Both the position numbers and the translations under genes were made by a program. Source: Spirochaetaceae bacterium (lineage in GTDB: Bacteria > Spirochaetota > Spirochaetia > Treponematales > Breznakiellaceae). Taken from it: a stretch of 5,571 nt of DNA. Positions 1 through 5,406 of this stretch are shown here, one piece after another. The stretch is from contig JAITCP010000161.1 in assembly GCA_031283025.1 (NCBI GenBank), positions 1 to 5,571 on the forward strand, given 5' to 3'. The notes under the pieces were generated by a model, which did no database searches, was not told the DNA's origin, and worked only from the letters and a program-made list of their open reading frames with translations. How positions within the stretch are numbered: the stretch's first letter is position 1; each line of letters opens with the position of its first letter.

Positions 1-483
1 GGAATTTTGGACAAGATGCGGACTGTCTCAAGCCCGACCCTGCCGGGTTATGTTATTACCGTACACGGGTTAAAAGGCACGAGCGCTGGCATAGGCGCGG
101 AAGAGTTACGGGAAGCGGCGCTGGATTTGGAAACAAAGTCCCGTGCGGGCGACTTGCAGGGCGTGTTGGCCGGAAACGGCAAACTCATTGCCGATACGGA
201 GATCATTGTGGCGAATATAAAAGCATGGCTGGAGGAATATGACGCCCATAGTGAAAAAAAGCCCCGGCTAAAAGCCCCCGGCAGGGAACTTCTGGAGCGG
301 CTGCGCCAGAGTTGTGAAAGTTACGATATAGAAGGCATTGATGCGGCCATGTCGGAACTGGAAAGCGCCGATTACGAAGAAGGGGCGGAGCTAGTGGCAT
401 GGATAAGGGAAAAAATCGACATATCAAAGATGGGCGAAGTCGCGCAGCGGCTTGCCGGGGAGGAATTAGCAAATGGCCGGTGA
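1..483 (+). CDS. C-terminal part of an HPt-domain signalling protein, probably a hybrid histidine kinase (5' end outside window)
   Basis: The reading frame is open from base 1, so the TTG at 7 is not a real start; 160 codons are visible before TGA at 481-483. The first ~80 residues are the back half of a histidine phosphotransfer (HPt) domain, with the motif VHGLKGTSAG and the phospho-accepting His encoded at 64-66. The first HPt helix must lie upstream. This matches the stand-alone HPt protein at 4946-5299 closely, down to shared nucleotides around the histidine codon (ACCGTACACGG). After a charged linker (SEKKPRLKAPG) comes a helical, acidic tail of about 70 residues containing a second two-helix unit (RELLERLRQSCESYDIEG..., then ADYEEGAELVAWI). 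HPt domains relay phosphate between receiver aspartates and are often the last domain of cytoplasmic or membrane hybrid kinases; that parent protein is inferred. The end overlaps the next gene by 11 bases, implying translational coupling. Confidence 0.8.
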   Translation, partial: GILDKMRTVSSPTLPGYVITVHGLKGTSAGIGAEELREAALDLETKSRAGDLQGVLAGNGKLIADTEIIVANIKAWLEEYDAHSEKKPRLKAPGRELLERLRQSCESYDIEGIDAAMSELESADYEEGAELVAWIREKIDISKMGEVAQRLAGEELANGR

Positions 484-850
484 AAGAAAAAAAATTATCG
501 TAGTGGACGATAACCTTGAAAACCTGAACGCGCTCAAGAATACCCTGAAAGAACGTTACGGGGTATTTCCCAGCCCCTCCGCGTCAGAGATGTTTGACTT
601 ATTGGAACATGTTCGGCCTGATTTAATCCTGCTGGACGTGCAGATGCCGGATATGAACGGCTATGAAGCCCTAAAAAAGCTGAAAAGCGACGACAGGTAT
701 CATGATATACCCGTTATATTTCTGACTTCCATGACCGATGAGCAAAGTGAAATAGAGGGTTTAAGCCTGGGTGCCGTTGATTATATCCACAAGCCCTTTG
801 ACACTCCGCTGCTGTTCCAGCGGCTCGAAACGCATCTGCCGCCATCATAA
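473..850 (+). CDS. Stand-alone receiver (CheY-like single-domain response regulator)
   Basis: This 125-residue protein is a single receiver domain with no output domain. The acidic pocket is D12-D13, the phospho-acceptor is D55 (LILLDVQMPDMNG), the switch threonine is T85 (VIFLTS) and the conserved lysine is K107 (YIHKPF), so it should be phosphorylatable. It could act as a diffusible phosphate carrier, a phosphate sink, or a CheY-like regulator; the sequence does not decide between these. The ATG at 473 is supported by GGGGAGG at 457-463, nine bases upstream, inside the preceding gene, which it overlaps by 11 bases. It is about 79% identical by hand count (96 of 122 aligned residues) to the receiver of the next gene, and the ribosome-site region is also alike, so the two are a tandem duplication. 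Both copies are in one frame, with only the TAA at 848-850 and 15 further bases between them. The 3' end stops exactly where the neighbour runs on into its coiled coil. Confidence 0.9.
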   Translation: MAGERKKIIVVDDNLENLNALKNTLKERYGVFPSPSASEMFDLLEHVRPDLILLDVQMPDMNGYEALKKLKSDDRYHDIPVIFLTSMTDEQSEIEGLSLGAVDYIHKPFDTPLLFQRLETHLPPS

Positions 851-865
851 AGAGGAATTGGGAAA

Positions 866-2071
866 ATGACCGGTGGAAGAAAAAAAATTTTTGCGGTTGA
901 CGATAACCCCGAAAACTTAATCGCCCTTAGGAATACCCTGAAAGACATTTACGGGGTATATCCCTGTCCTTCCGCGTTGGAGATGTTTGATTTATTGGGG
1001 CATATTAAGCCGGATTTAATCCTGCTGGACGTGGAGATGCCGGACATGAGCGGCTATGAAGCGCTAAAGAAGCTGAAAAGCGATGACAGGTATCATGATA
1101 TACCAGTTATATTCCTCACTTCCCTGATCGATGAACTAAGTGAAATGGAGGGCTTAAAACTGGGCGCTGTTGATTATATCCACAAGCCTTTTATTACTCC
1201 GCTGCTGCTCCAGCGGATAAACACCCATCTTTCCCTGATGGAACAGCAAAAAGTAATACTGGACCGGAACAGGGAAATTGAAGAATTGCTTGAAATAAAA
1301 ACAAAAGATATAAGACTGCGCGAAGCGGCGGAACGGGAAGCGCGGGACGCCTCCCGCGCCAAGAGCGAATTTTTGCACCACATGAGCCATGAAATACGCT
1401 CCCCGTTAAGCGCAGTTATAGGCATGATAAATATCGCCGCGGAAGAAACCGGGATTGATTCAATAAAGAATTATCTGGAGAAGGCGCTCAGCGCGTCAAA
1501 GTATATAATGAGCGTTATCAACGATATTCTTGATATGTCCGAAATAGAAGCGGATAAACTTGAACTTTCCCTGGGCGAATTTGATTTTAGAACTATGGCG
1601 GCAAACGTCATTGCCGTAACAAACCCCCGCGCCTCGGCAAAAAATCAGAGTATTGCCGTAAATGTAAACGCCGACATTCCGCCGTTGCTCATTGGCGACG
1701 AACTGCGGTTGGCGCGGGTTATTACGAATCTGCTGACCAATGCTGTTAAATTTACGCCGGAAAACGGCAAGATTGAATTGAGCGCGGAAAAGACGGAAGA
1801 AGCTGGCGGCGAAGTTACCTTAAAAATAGCGGTTGCGGACTCAGGCATAGGGATTTCACCGGAACAGCAAAAAACCCTTTTTACGTCCTTTAACCATGCC
1901 GGCGGCGGCGTAGCAAAAAGTTCCGGCGGCACAGGCCTGGGCCTTGCCATTACCAAACGGATTGTAGAACTTATGCAGGGCTCAATCTGGGTAGAGTCGG
2001 AACTTGGCAAAGGGGCGAAATTCATATTTACGGTAAAAACAAAAAAGGGCTGCCAGGAATTTACTTCCTAA
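866..2071 (+). CDS. Soluble receiver-histidine kinase (REC-HisKA-HATPase)
   Basis: 401 residues with no signal peptide or membrane segment, so cytoplasmic. Residues 5-122 form an intact receiver: D12-D13 pocket, D55 acceptor, T85 and K107. Residues ~123-165 are a charged coiled-coil linker. The HisKA dimerisation and phosphoacceptor helix follows, with the H-box FLHHMSHEIRSP (phospho-His H175). The HATPase domain shows the N-box NLLTNAVKFT (N288, N292), G1 box VADSGIGIS (D325), F-box LFTSF (338-342) and G2 box GGTGLGLAI (354-362), so all catalytic motifs are present. Family knowledge: such REC-first kinases usually sense through the phosphorylation state of their own receiver, which implies an upstream phosphodonor, possibly the HPt-bearing protein encoded two genes earlier (inference). 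The ATG at 866 has AGAGGAA at 851-857, eight bases before it, and lies 15 bases after the previous stop, so the three genes look like one operon. The last codons overlap a terminator that works on the opposite strand. Confidence 0.93.
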   Translation: MTGGRKKIFAVDDNPENLIALRNTLKDIYGVYPCPSALEMFDLLGHIKPDLILLDVEMPDMSGYEALKKLKSDDRYHDIPVIFLTSLIDELSEMEGLKLGAVDYIHKPFITPLLLQRINTHLSLMEQQKVILDRNREIEELLEIKTKDIRLREAAEREARDASRAKSEFLHHMSHEIRSPLSAVIGMINIAAEETGIDSIKNYLEKALSASKYIMSVINDILDMSEIEADKLELSLGEFDFRTMAANVIAVTNPRASAKNQSIAVNVNADIPPLLIGDELRLARVITNLLTNAVKFTPENGKIELSAEKTEEAGGEVTLKIAVADSGIGISPEQQKTLFTSFNHAGGGVAKSSGGTGLGLAITKRIVELMQGSIWVESELGKGAKFIFTVKTKKGCQEFTS

Positions 2072-2077
2072 CAGCCC
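2047..2077 (-). terminator. Intrinsic terminator for the minus-strand chemoreceptor transcript, embedded in the 3' end of the kinase gene
   Basis: GGGCTG (2047-2052) pairs with CAGCCC (2072-2077). After a 2x2 internal loop, AGGAA (2055-2059) pairs with TTCCT (2065-2069) around a five-base loop. Read on the minus strand, the stem is followed directly by TTTTTTGTTTTT (2046 down to 2035), the classic U-tract. On the plus strand the bases after the stem are CGTACATCC, with no U-tract, so it is directional. It lies about 160 bases past the stop of the minus-strand chemoreceptor gene. Confidence 0.75.
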
Positions 2078-2103
2078 CGTACATCCCCAGTCCTGATTAT
2101 TTA

Positions 2104-2239
2104 GAGTTTGTCCATAATGTAGACACATTATGGACCCGGACTGCTAGTCCGCAACTACCTTATTATTGCATTTTCGCAGCCTAAAGGCTAAGAAAATGCA
2201 AGGTCTGGCCGCAAAGTAACCGACTTTGTGGACAGACAC
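2104..2239. repeat. Composite palindromic intergenic element (four consecutive hairpins, imperfect terminal inverted repeats); possible MITE-like repeat
   Basis: Almost all of the convergent intergenic region folds. Hairpin 1 is an 11-bp perfect stem with an AGAC loop (2110-2120 / 2125-2135). Hairpin 2 is CGGACT-GCT-AGTCCG (2137-2151). Hairpin 3 is TTGCATTTTC (2166-2175) with GAAAATGCAA (2192-2201), containing an inner AGCC-TAAA-GGCT stem. Hairpin 4 is 2203-2217 / 2223-2237, 15 pairs including one G-T and interrupted by one mismatch. The outer ends, GAGTTTGTCCATAA (2104-2117) and the reverse complement of 2226-2239, match at 11 of 14 positions, like terminal inverted repeats. Flanks are TATTTA (2098-2103) and TATTTTA (2240-2246), a possible but imperfect target duplication. 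None of the hairpins is followed by a T-tract, so ordinary terminators do not explain it. It abuts, and by one base enters, the stop codon of the chemoreceptor gene. Calling it mobile or dispersed is inference, since copy number cannot be seen here. Confidence 0.55.
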
Positions 2240-4812
2240 TATTTTATCAGTCTTGCTACCCTTTCCAGCAGTTCGGCTTTTTTGGCCGGTTTGTGTATAA
2301 AGTCAACAGCGCCCATTTCCTGAGCTTTGGCCCTGTCCTTCGGGTCATCGGAAGTCGAGTAAATGGCAATCGGGGTTTTGTGCAGTTTGCTAATGTCCCG
2401 TATCCTGATAAAGGTAGCCCATCCGCCCAGTTCAGGCATGGTCAAGTCCAACAATGCCAAATTGGGAGTATAGCCCTGGAAGAACAAGTTCAGAGCCGCC
2501 TGGCCGGAGTTGGCCGTGGTTACGTCGTAATCATCGCCCAGCGAGGCTTTTGTCAGGGTAAGAACGGTTTCTTCGTCGTCAATAACGATGACTTTCTTCT
2601 TTTCATCGCCCGATTCGGTCTTGAATTTCTGCGATTCTGTTTTAAGCTCTTCAAAGTTCTTGCTGTTCTCGGTGCTCATTTCATCTACGTGGACTACGGC
2701 GACTTTTATCTCTTTCATGGCGCCGTTTACTATATCGTTCATGCCGCCCATCGCTTCGTTGCTGATGCTTATAAATTCACTGGTCTGCCGGCTTACCTGG
2801 TTGCCGGATTCCATCATGTCCATGGCGCCTCTTTTAACCGCCACGCTTATCTCTTTCAGGCGCTCAATGGATTCCAGTATTTGCTTGCCGCCAACTTCCT
2901 GTTCTTCCATAGCGTTGCGGATATTCAATTCATGCGTAGAAACCGTTTTTACGCCGGAATCAATAACCTCAAAGCGGGAAAGAACCTCGTTGGAAGATAT
3001 GGTAATGCTGTCTATGGAAGCCTTTATCTTTTTTAACATTCCCGCCGTTGTTTTTGACTGCTTTCCGGACGTTTCGGCAAGTTTGCGGATTTCATCGGCG
3101 ACTACGGCGAACCCTTTCCCCGCTTCCCCGGCATGGGCCGCTTCGATTGCCGCGTTCATGGAAAGCAGGTTTGTCTGGCTGGCGATATTGTTCATTACCG
3201 AGTTTATTTCCAAAAGCCCCTCGGAGTCCCGGGCGATTTCCTGAATTTTCTCCGCCACCGTTTGAAGCCCGGTTTTCCCGTTTTCAGACGCTTCGGTCAA
3301 TTCGGTAACATTCTTGCTGTTTTCTATAAGGGTTCTGGTTACCGAATGAATGTTGGCGGTCATTTCCTCAACTGCGGAAGATGAATTGTTGATGCTGGCG
3401 GACTGGTCCTCTATCAGCTTGTTCAGGTTGTCAATGCTGCCTTTTATGTTTCTAACCGCCTTGTCCGCTTCGGCGGCGCTTTCGTCCTGCTTGCTCATCT
3501 TGGACTTCATGCCTTCAAAATTCACCGAAATCTCGTCTACCGATTTGGATGTTTTTGCCATATTGCTGGAAAGCTCATGCCCGGTGTTGGTTAGCGCGTT
3601 GACCTTGTATTTTATTTTTTTAATCATGCTGGCAATAGAACCTAGCGTGTTATTAAAATACTTGGCCAGATCGCCGACTTCGTCGTTGGTGGTTATATCC
3701 AGCGTTCTGGTCAGGTCCCCCTCGCCTTCGGATATTTCCTTTAGGCTTTCGGATACCAGGATGATTGGCTTGGTAACAGTGGTGATAACAAAATAAACGA
3801 TAACGACGGCGACAATTAGTGCCACAATCGCCAAAATAACGGTAAAAACGATCATCCTGTTGACGTCTTTCATGATGTAGGTTTCCGTTACGCCGACCAT
3901 CTCCGTCCAAGTTGTTTCCGCAGACCCCAGGGTAATGGGAACTAACGCGAGTTGTATATTTGTTTTCAGCAGGGGGGCGTAACTCCAACACTCAAATTCT
4001 TTTCCCGCTTTAACAGCCTCGAATGCGGCGTCGGCGTAACTACCGAACTGGATTTCCGCTTCCTTGAACGTTTTCCCTATCCGGTCAGGCCACCGGTGGC
4101 CCAAAATAAACCCGTTGTTGGAGTACATACCCAATAAGGAAATTTCTTCAAATTCTTTCACCGTGGCGTCTATCCGCGGCTGTATCAAATCAATATTCAA
4201 CTGGCAGCCAACCACCCCGACTACTTCGCTGGTGCGGGGATTGGTTATGGGAATCATTATCCTGACCGCGTACACCTCTTTTCCCGCCACCATCATGATG
4301 CCGGGCTGGGCTACATTTTCTTTGCGCGAGTCGGGGCCGTTAACAAACGCCATTGCCTGTTCCACGATGGTGGAAGTGATAATCCGTATATCACCGTACT
4401 CCCTGGTTAAGGAAAAAGCGACTTGTCCCGTCTCGGTGGTGCCCGGCCTGCCTATGTATTGGGCATCCATGCCGTCCATGGCGTTTGGTTTCCAGACGGT
4501 AAACAGACGGATAAAATCGATCTGTTTATCCATAACAGCCATCAAACTTCCCCTAAACTGGTTCCGCCGGTCTGCCGGTTCTATGCTTTCATAATTGCCC
4601 AATATATCCGCTATCGTATTCAGCACCTCAATATAACCGCCTATACGGCCGCTCCAGTACTGGGCGCGCTGGTGGGCCAGATAGCCGGCGCTCTTTTTGC
4701 TCAGATTCAGGCTGATGGCGGACGCCTGCCGTAGTTGTATTACGGCAATCCCCACAGTTACAGCCGCCACAATAGCGATCATAATGACGCTTAGCTTAAT
4801 CTTAAGTTTCAT
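2239..4812 (-). CDS. Methyl-accepting chemotaxis protein with C-terminal receiver domain (dCache-HAMP-MCP-REC)
   Basis: 857 residues. TM1 is residues ~7-28. The periplasmic sensor (~30-318) is dCache-like, with a long first helix, the PNAMDGMDAQYIG segment, IMIPITNPRTSEVVGVVG and a second subdomain ending before the membrane. TM2 is ~320-345. HAMP is ~345-398 (KPI, NDEVGDLAKYFN). The cytoplasmic coiled coil ~400-730 carries the hallmark hairpin tip IASQTNLLSMNAAIEAAHAG and GFAVVADEIRKLAE (~535-580), the contact for CheA and CheW. Residues ~739-857 are a complete receiver: D745-D746, acceptor D789 (ALLDLTMPE), S819 and K841 (FIHKP). No CheR-docking pentapeptide is present, because the receiver occupies the C-terminus. 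Receptors normally control CheA from membrane arrays; here phosphorylation of the fused receiver could feed into or out of the array (inference). The ATG at 4812 is supported by AAAGGAGAG (4830-4822), nine bases upstream. The ligand cannot be predicted. Confidence 0.95.
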   Translation of the reverse strand: MKLKIKLSVIMIAIVAAVTVGIAVIQLRQASAISLNLSKKSAGYLAHQRAQYWSGRIGGYIEVLNTIADILGNYESIEPADRRNQFRGSLMAVMDKQIDFIRLFTVWKPNAMDGMDAQYIGRPGTTETGQVAFSLTREYGDIRIITSTIVEQAMAFVNGPDSRKENVAQPGIMMVAGKEVYAVRIMIPITNPRTSEVVGVVGCQLNIDLIQPRIDATVKEFEEISLLGMYSNNGFILGHRWPDRIGKTFKEAEIQFGSYADAAFEAVKAGKEFECWSYAPLLKTNIQLALVPITLGSAETTWTEMVGVTETYIMKDVNRMIVFTVILAIVALIVAVVIVYFVITTVTKPIILVSESLKEISEGEGDLTRTLDITTNDEVGDLAKYFNNTLGSIASMIKKIKYKVNALTNTGHELSSNMAKTSKSVDEISVNFEGMKSKMSKQDESAAEADKAVRNIKGSIDNLNKLIEDQSASINNSSSAVEEMTANIHSVTRTLIENSKNVTELTEASENGKTGLQTVAEKIQEIARDSEGLLEINSVMNNIASQTNLLSMNAAIEAAHAGEAGKGFAVVADEIRKLAETSGKQSKTTAGMLKKIKASIDSITISSNEVLSRFEVIDSGVKTVSTHELNIRNAMEEQEVGGKQILESIERLKEISVAVKRGAMDMMESGNQVSRQTSEFISISNEAMGGMNDIVNGAMKEIKVAVVHVDEMSTENSKNFEELKTESQKFKTESGDEKKKVIVIDDEETVLTLTKASLGDDYDVTTANSGQAALNLFFQGYTPNLALLDLTMPELGGWATFIRIRDISKLHKTPIAIYSTSDDPKDRAKAQEMGAVDFIHKPAKKAELLERVARLIK

Positions 4813-4821
4813 TCTTAAATA

Positions 4822-4830
4822 CTCTCCTTT
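4822..4830 (-). promoter_or_regulatory. Ribosome binding site of the chemoreceptor gene
   Basis: On the minus strand AAAGGAGAG sits nine bases before the ATG at 4812. It fixes the start just before a positively charged N-terminus (MKLKIKL) leading into the first membrane segment, as expected for a receptor. Confidence 0.8.
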
Positions 4831-4834
4831 TCTC

Positions 4835-4863
4835 TTGTAAGTATTAAACTATTACATTATAAT
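4835..4863 (+). promoter_or_regulatory. Candidate sigma-70-type promoter for the HPt gene
   Basis: TTGTAA (4835-4840, 4 of 6 matches to the -35 consensus), a 17-base spacer, then a perfect TATAAT (4858-4863). The start point would fall near 4870, giving a leader of about 76 bases. The weak -35 makes this less certain than the opposing promoter. No better plus-strand promoter is visible nearer the gene: TTGGCA (4905-4910) and TATAGT (4925-4930) are only 14 bases apart, and their start point would lie inside the ribosome site. Confidence 0.45.
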
Positions 4864-4866
4864 AGT
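4848..4866. promoter_or_regulatory. Inverted repeat over the overlapping -10 boxes; possible operator
   Basis: ACTATTA-CATTA-TAATAGT is a perfect 7-bp inverted repeat with a 5-bp spacer, covering the -10 boxes of both divergent promoters. A dimeric regulator bound here would block both. It may instead simply be the by-product of two back-to-back TATAAT-like boxes, so the operator role is speculative. Confidence 0.3.
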
Positions 4867-4887
4867 CCATAGGTTAATTTTTGTCAA
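4859..4887 (-). promoter_or_regulatory. Sigma-70-type promoter for the chemoreceptor-receiver gene
   Basis: On the minus strand a perfect TTGACA (-35, complement of 4882-4887) is followed by a 17-base spacer and TATTAT (-10, complement of 4859-4864, 5 of 6 matches). An overlapping perfect TATAAT (complement of 4856-4861) lies three bases further on. The start point should fall near 4852, leaving a leader of about 40 bases that contains the ribosome site. Confidence 0.7.
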
Positions 4888-4892
4888 TTATT

Positions 4893-4904
4893 TTAGTGAA
4901 CTAA
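4893..4904. promoter_or_regulatory. Short AT-rich palindrome upstream of the chemoreceptor -35 box
   Basis: TTAGT-GA-ACTAA is a 5-bp inverted repeat with a 2-bp centre. It lies five bases upstream of the minus-strand -35 box, a place where an activator could bind. It is short and AT-rich, so chance is a fair explanation. Confidence 0.2.
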
Positions 4905-4945
4905 TTGGCATTAAATACCTAATTTATAGTACAAGGAGGGTAAAA

Positions 4946-5299
4946 ATGGCACTTAATATACCCGGAGTAGACGAGGGTGTTTTTGGTGATTTATTTGACG
5001 GCGACGAGGAGGTTTATGTTTCTGTTTTGAGCAGTTTTATTGACAAAACACCGGCTGTTTTAAGCAAGCTGGCAACCGTATCAACCGAAACATTAAAGGA
5101 CTATGCCGACACCGTACACGGCTTAAAAGGCGCCTGCGCCAATGTTTGCGCCGAAGAAGCCAGAAAAATGGCCCTGGAACTGGAAATGCTGGCCAAAAGC
5201 GGCGATTTGGCCGGGGTACAGGCCAAAAACGGGACTTTTCTGAAGTACGTGGAAGATTTACTGCCTAAATTAAAAGACTGGTACAAAAGCCATCAGTAA
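4946..5299 (+). CDS. Stand-alone histidine phosphotransfer (HPt) protein
   Basis: A 117-residue soluble protein, the usual size for a free HPt four-helix bundle. It begins with an N-terminal helix region (EVYVSVLSSFIDKTP) and carries the signature TVHGLKGACANVCAEEAR, in which H58 is the phospho-acceptor and K61 and G62 are the usual flanking residues. The final helices end in KLKDWYKSHQ. HPt proteins shuttle phosphate between receiver aspartates, so likely partners are the receivers encoded in this window, above all the one fused to the divergently transcribed chemoreceptor (inference from adjacency). The ATG at 4946 has a strong AAGGAGGG (4933-4940) five bases upstream. It is clearly related to the HPt domain at the left edge of the window. 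Two cysteines, C64 and C68, sit one helical turn apart just after the active histidine. No terminator with a T-tract follows; repeats begin 14 bases after the stop. Confidence 0.92.
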   Translation: MALNIPGVDEGVFGDLFDGDEEVYVSVLSSFIDKTPAVLSKLATVSTETLKDYADTVHGLKGACANVCAEEARKMALELEMLAKSGDLAGVQAKNGTFLKYVEDLLPKLKDWYKSHQ

Positions 5300-5313
5300 A
5301 AGGCTTGTTCCTT

Positions 5314-5347
5314 AGTGGGGAGTAGGGAATAGGGAATAGGGAATAGG
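5314..5347 (+). repeat. G-rich heptamer tandem array (AGTGGGG / AATAGGG)
   Basis: Units are AGTGGGG (5314-5320), AGTAGGG (5321-5327), AATAGGG (5328-5334), AATAGGG (5335-5341) and a partial AATAGG (5342-5347). Four G-runs separated by four bases give a G-quadruplex motif on the coding strand, just after the HPt stop codon. The array is oriented opposite to the C-rich array that follows. Confidence 0.85.
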
Positions 5348-5356
5348 TTTATGTTT

Positions 5357-5380
5357 GTAAGCATAGCGTGATGCTTTTAC
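5357..5380. other. Small hairpin between the two repeat arrays
   Basis: AAGCAT (5359-5364) pairs with ATGCTT (5371-5376) around the loop AGCGTG. GT (5357-5358) and AC (5379-5380) could extend the stem past a two-base bulge. Only TTTTAC follows, so it is a poor terminator. It sits near the centre of the inverted G-rich and C-rich arrays. Confidence 0.35.
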
Positions 5381-5406
5381 GCTTAGATTACGACACCACT
5401 CCTCAT

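Noticed and set aside
7..9. TTG at position 7 as the start of the first gene
   Set aside because: The frame is open to the window edge and the HPt domain would lack its first helix, so the gene begins upstream of the window.
2110..2237. Bidirectional terminator between the convergent genes
   Set aside because: The stems are strong, but none is followed by a T-tract on either strand. A proper minus-strand terminator exists at 2047-2077 instead.
2293..3244. Long plus-strand open frames (247 and 218 codons) opposite the chemoreceptor gene
   Set aside because: They lie wholly antisense to a well-supported MCP-REC gene, lack ribosome sites and recognisable domains, and have compositions typical of reverse-strand shadows (Phe/Ser-rich).
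4064..4734. Plus-strand open frames antisense to the sensor domain of the chemoreceptor
   Set aside because: No domain, no ribosome site and complete overlap with coding sequence on the other strand; explained as shadows.
4906..4920. Sigma-54 promoter at TTGGCAT upstream of the HPt gene
   Set aside because: The -24-like TTGGCA is present but the matching -12 TTGC element at the required spacing is absent.
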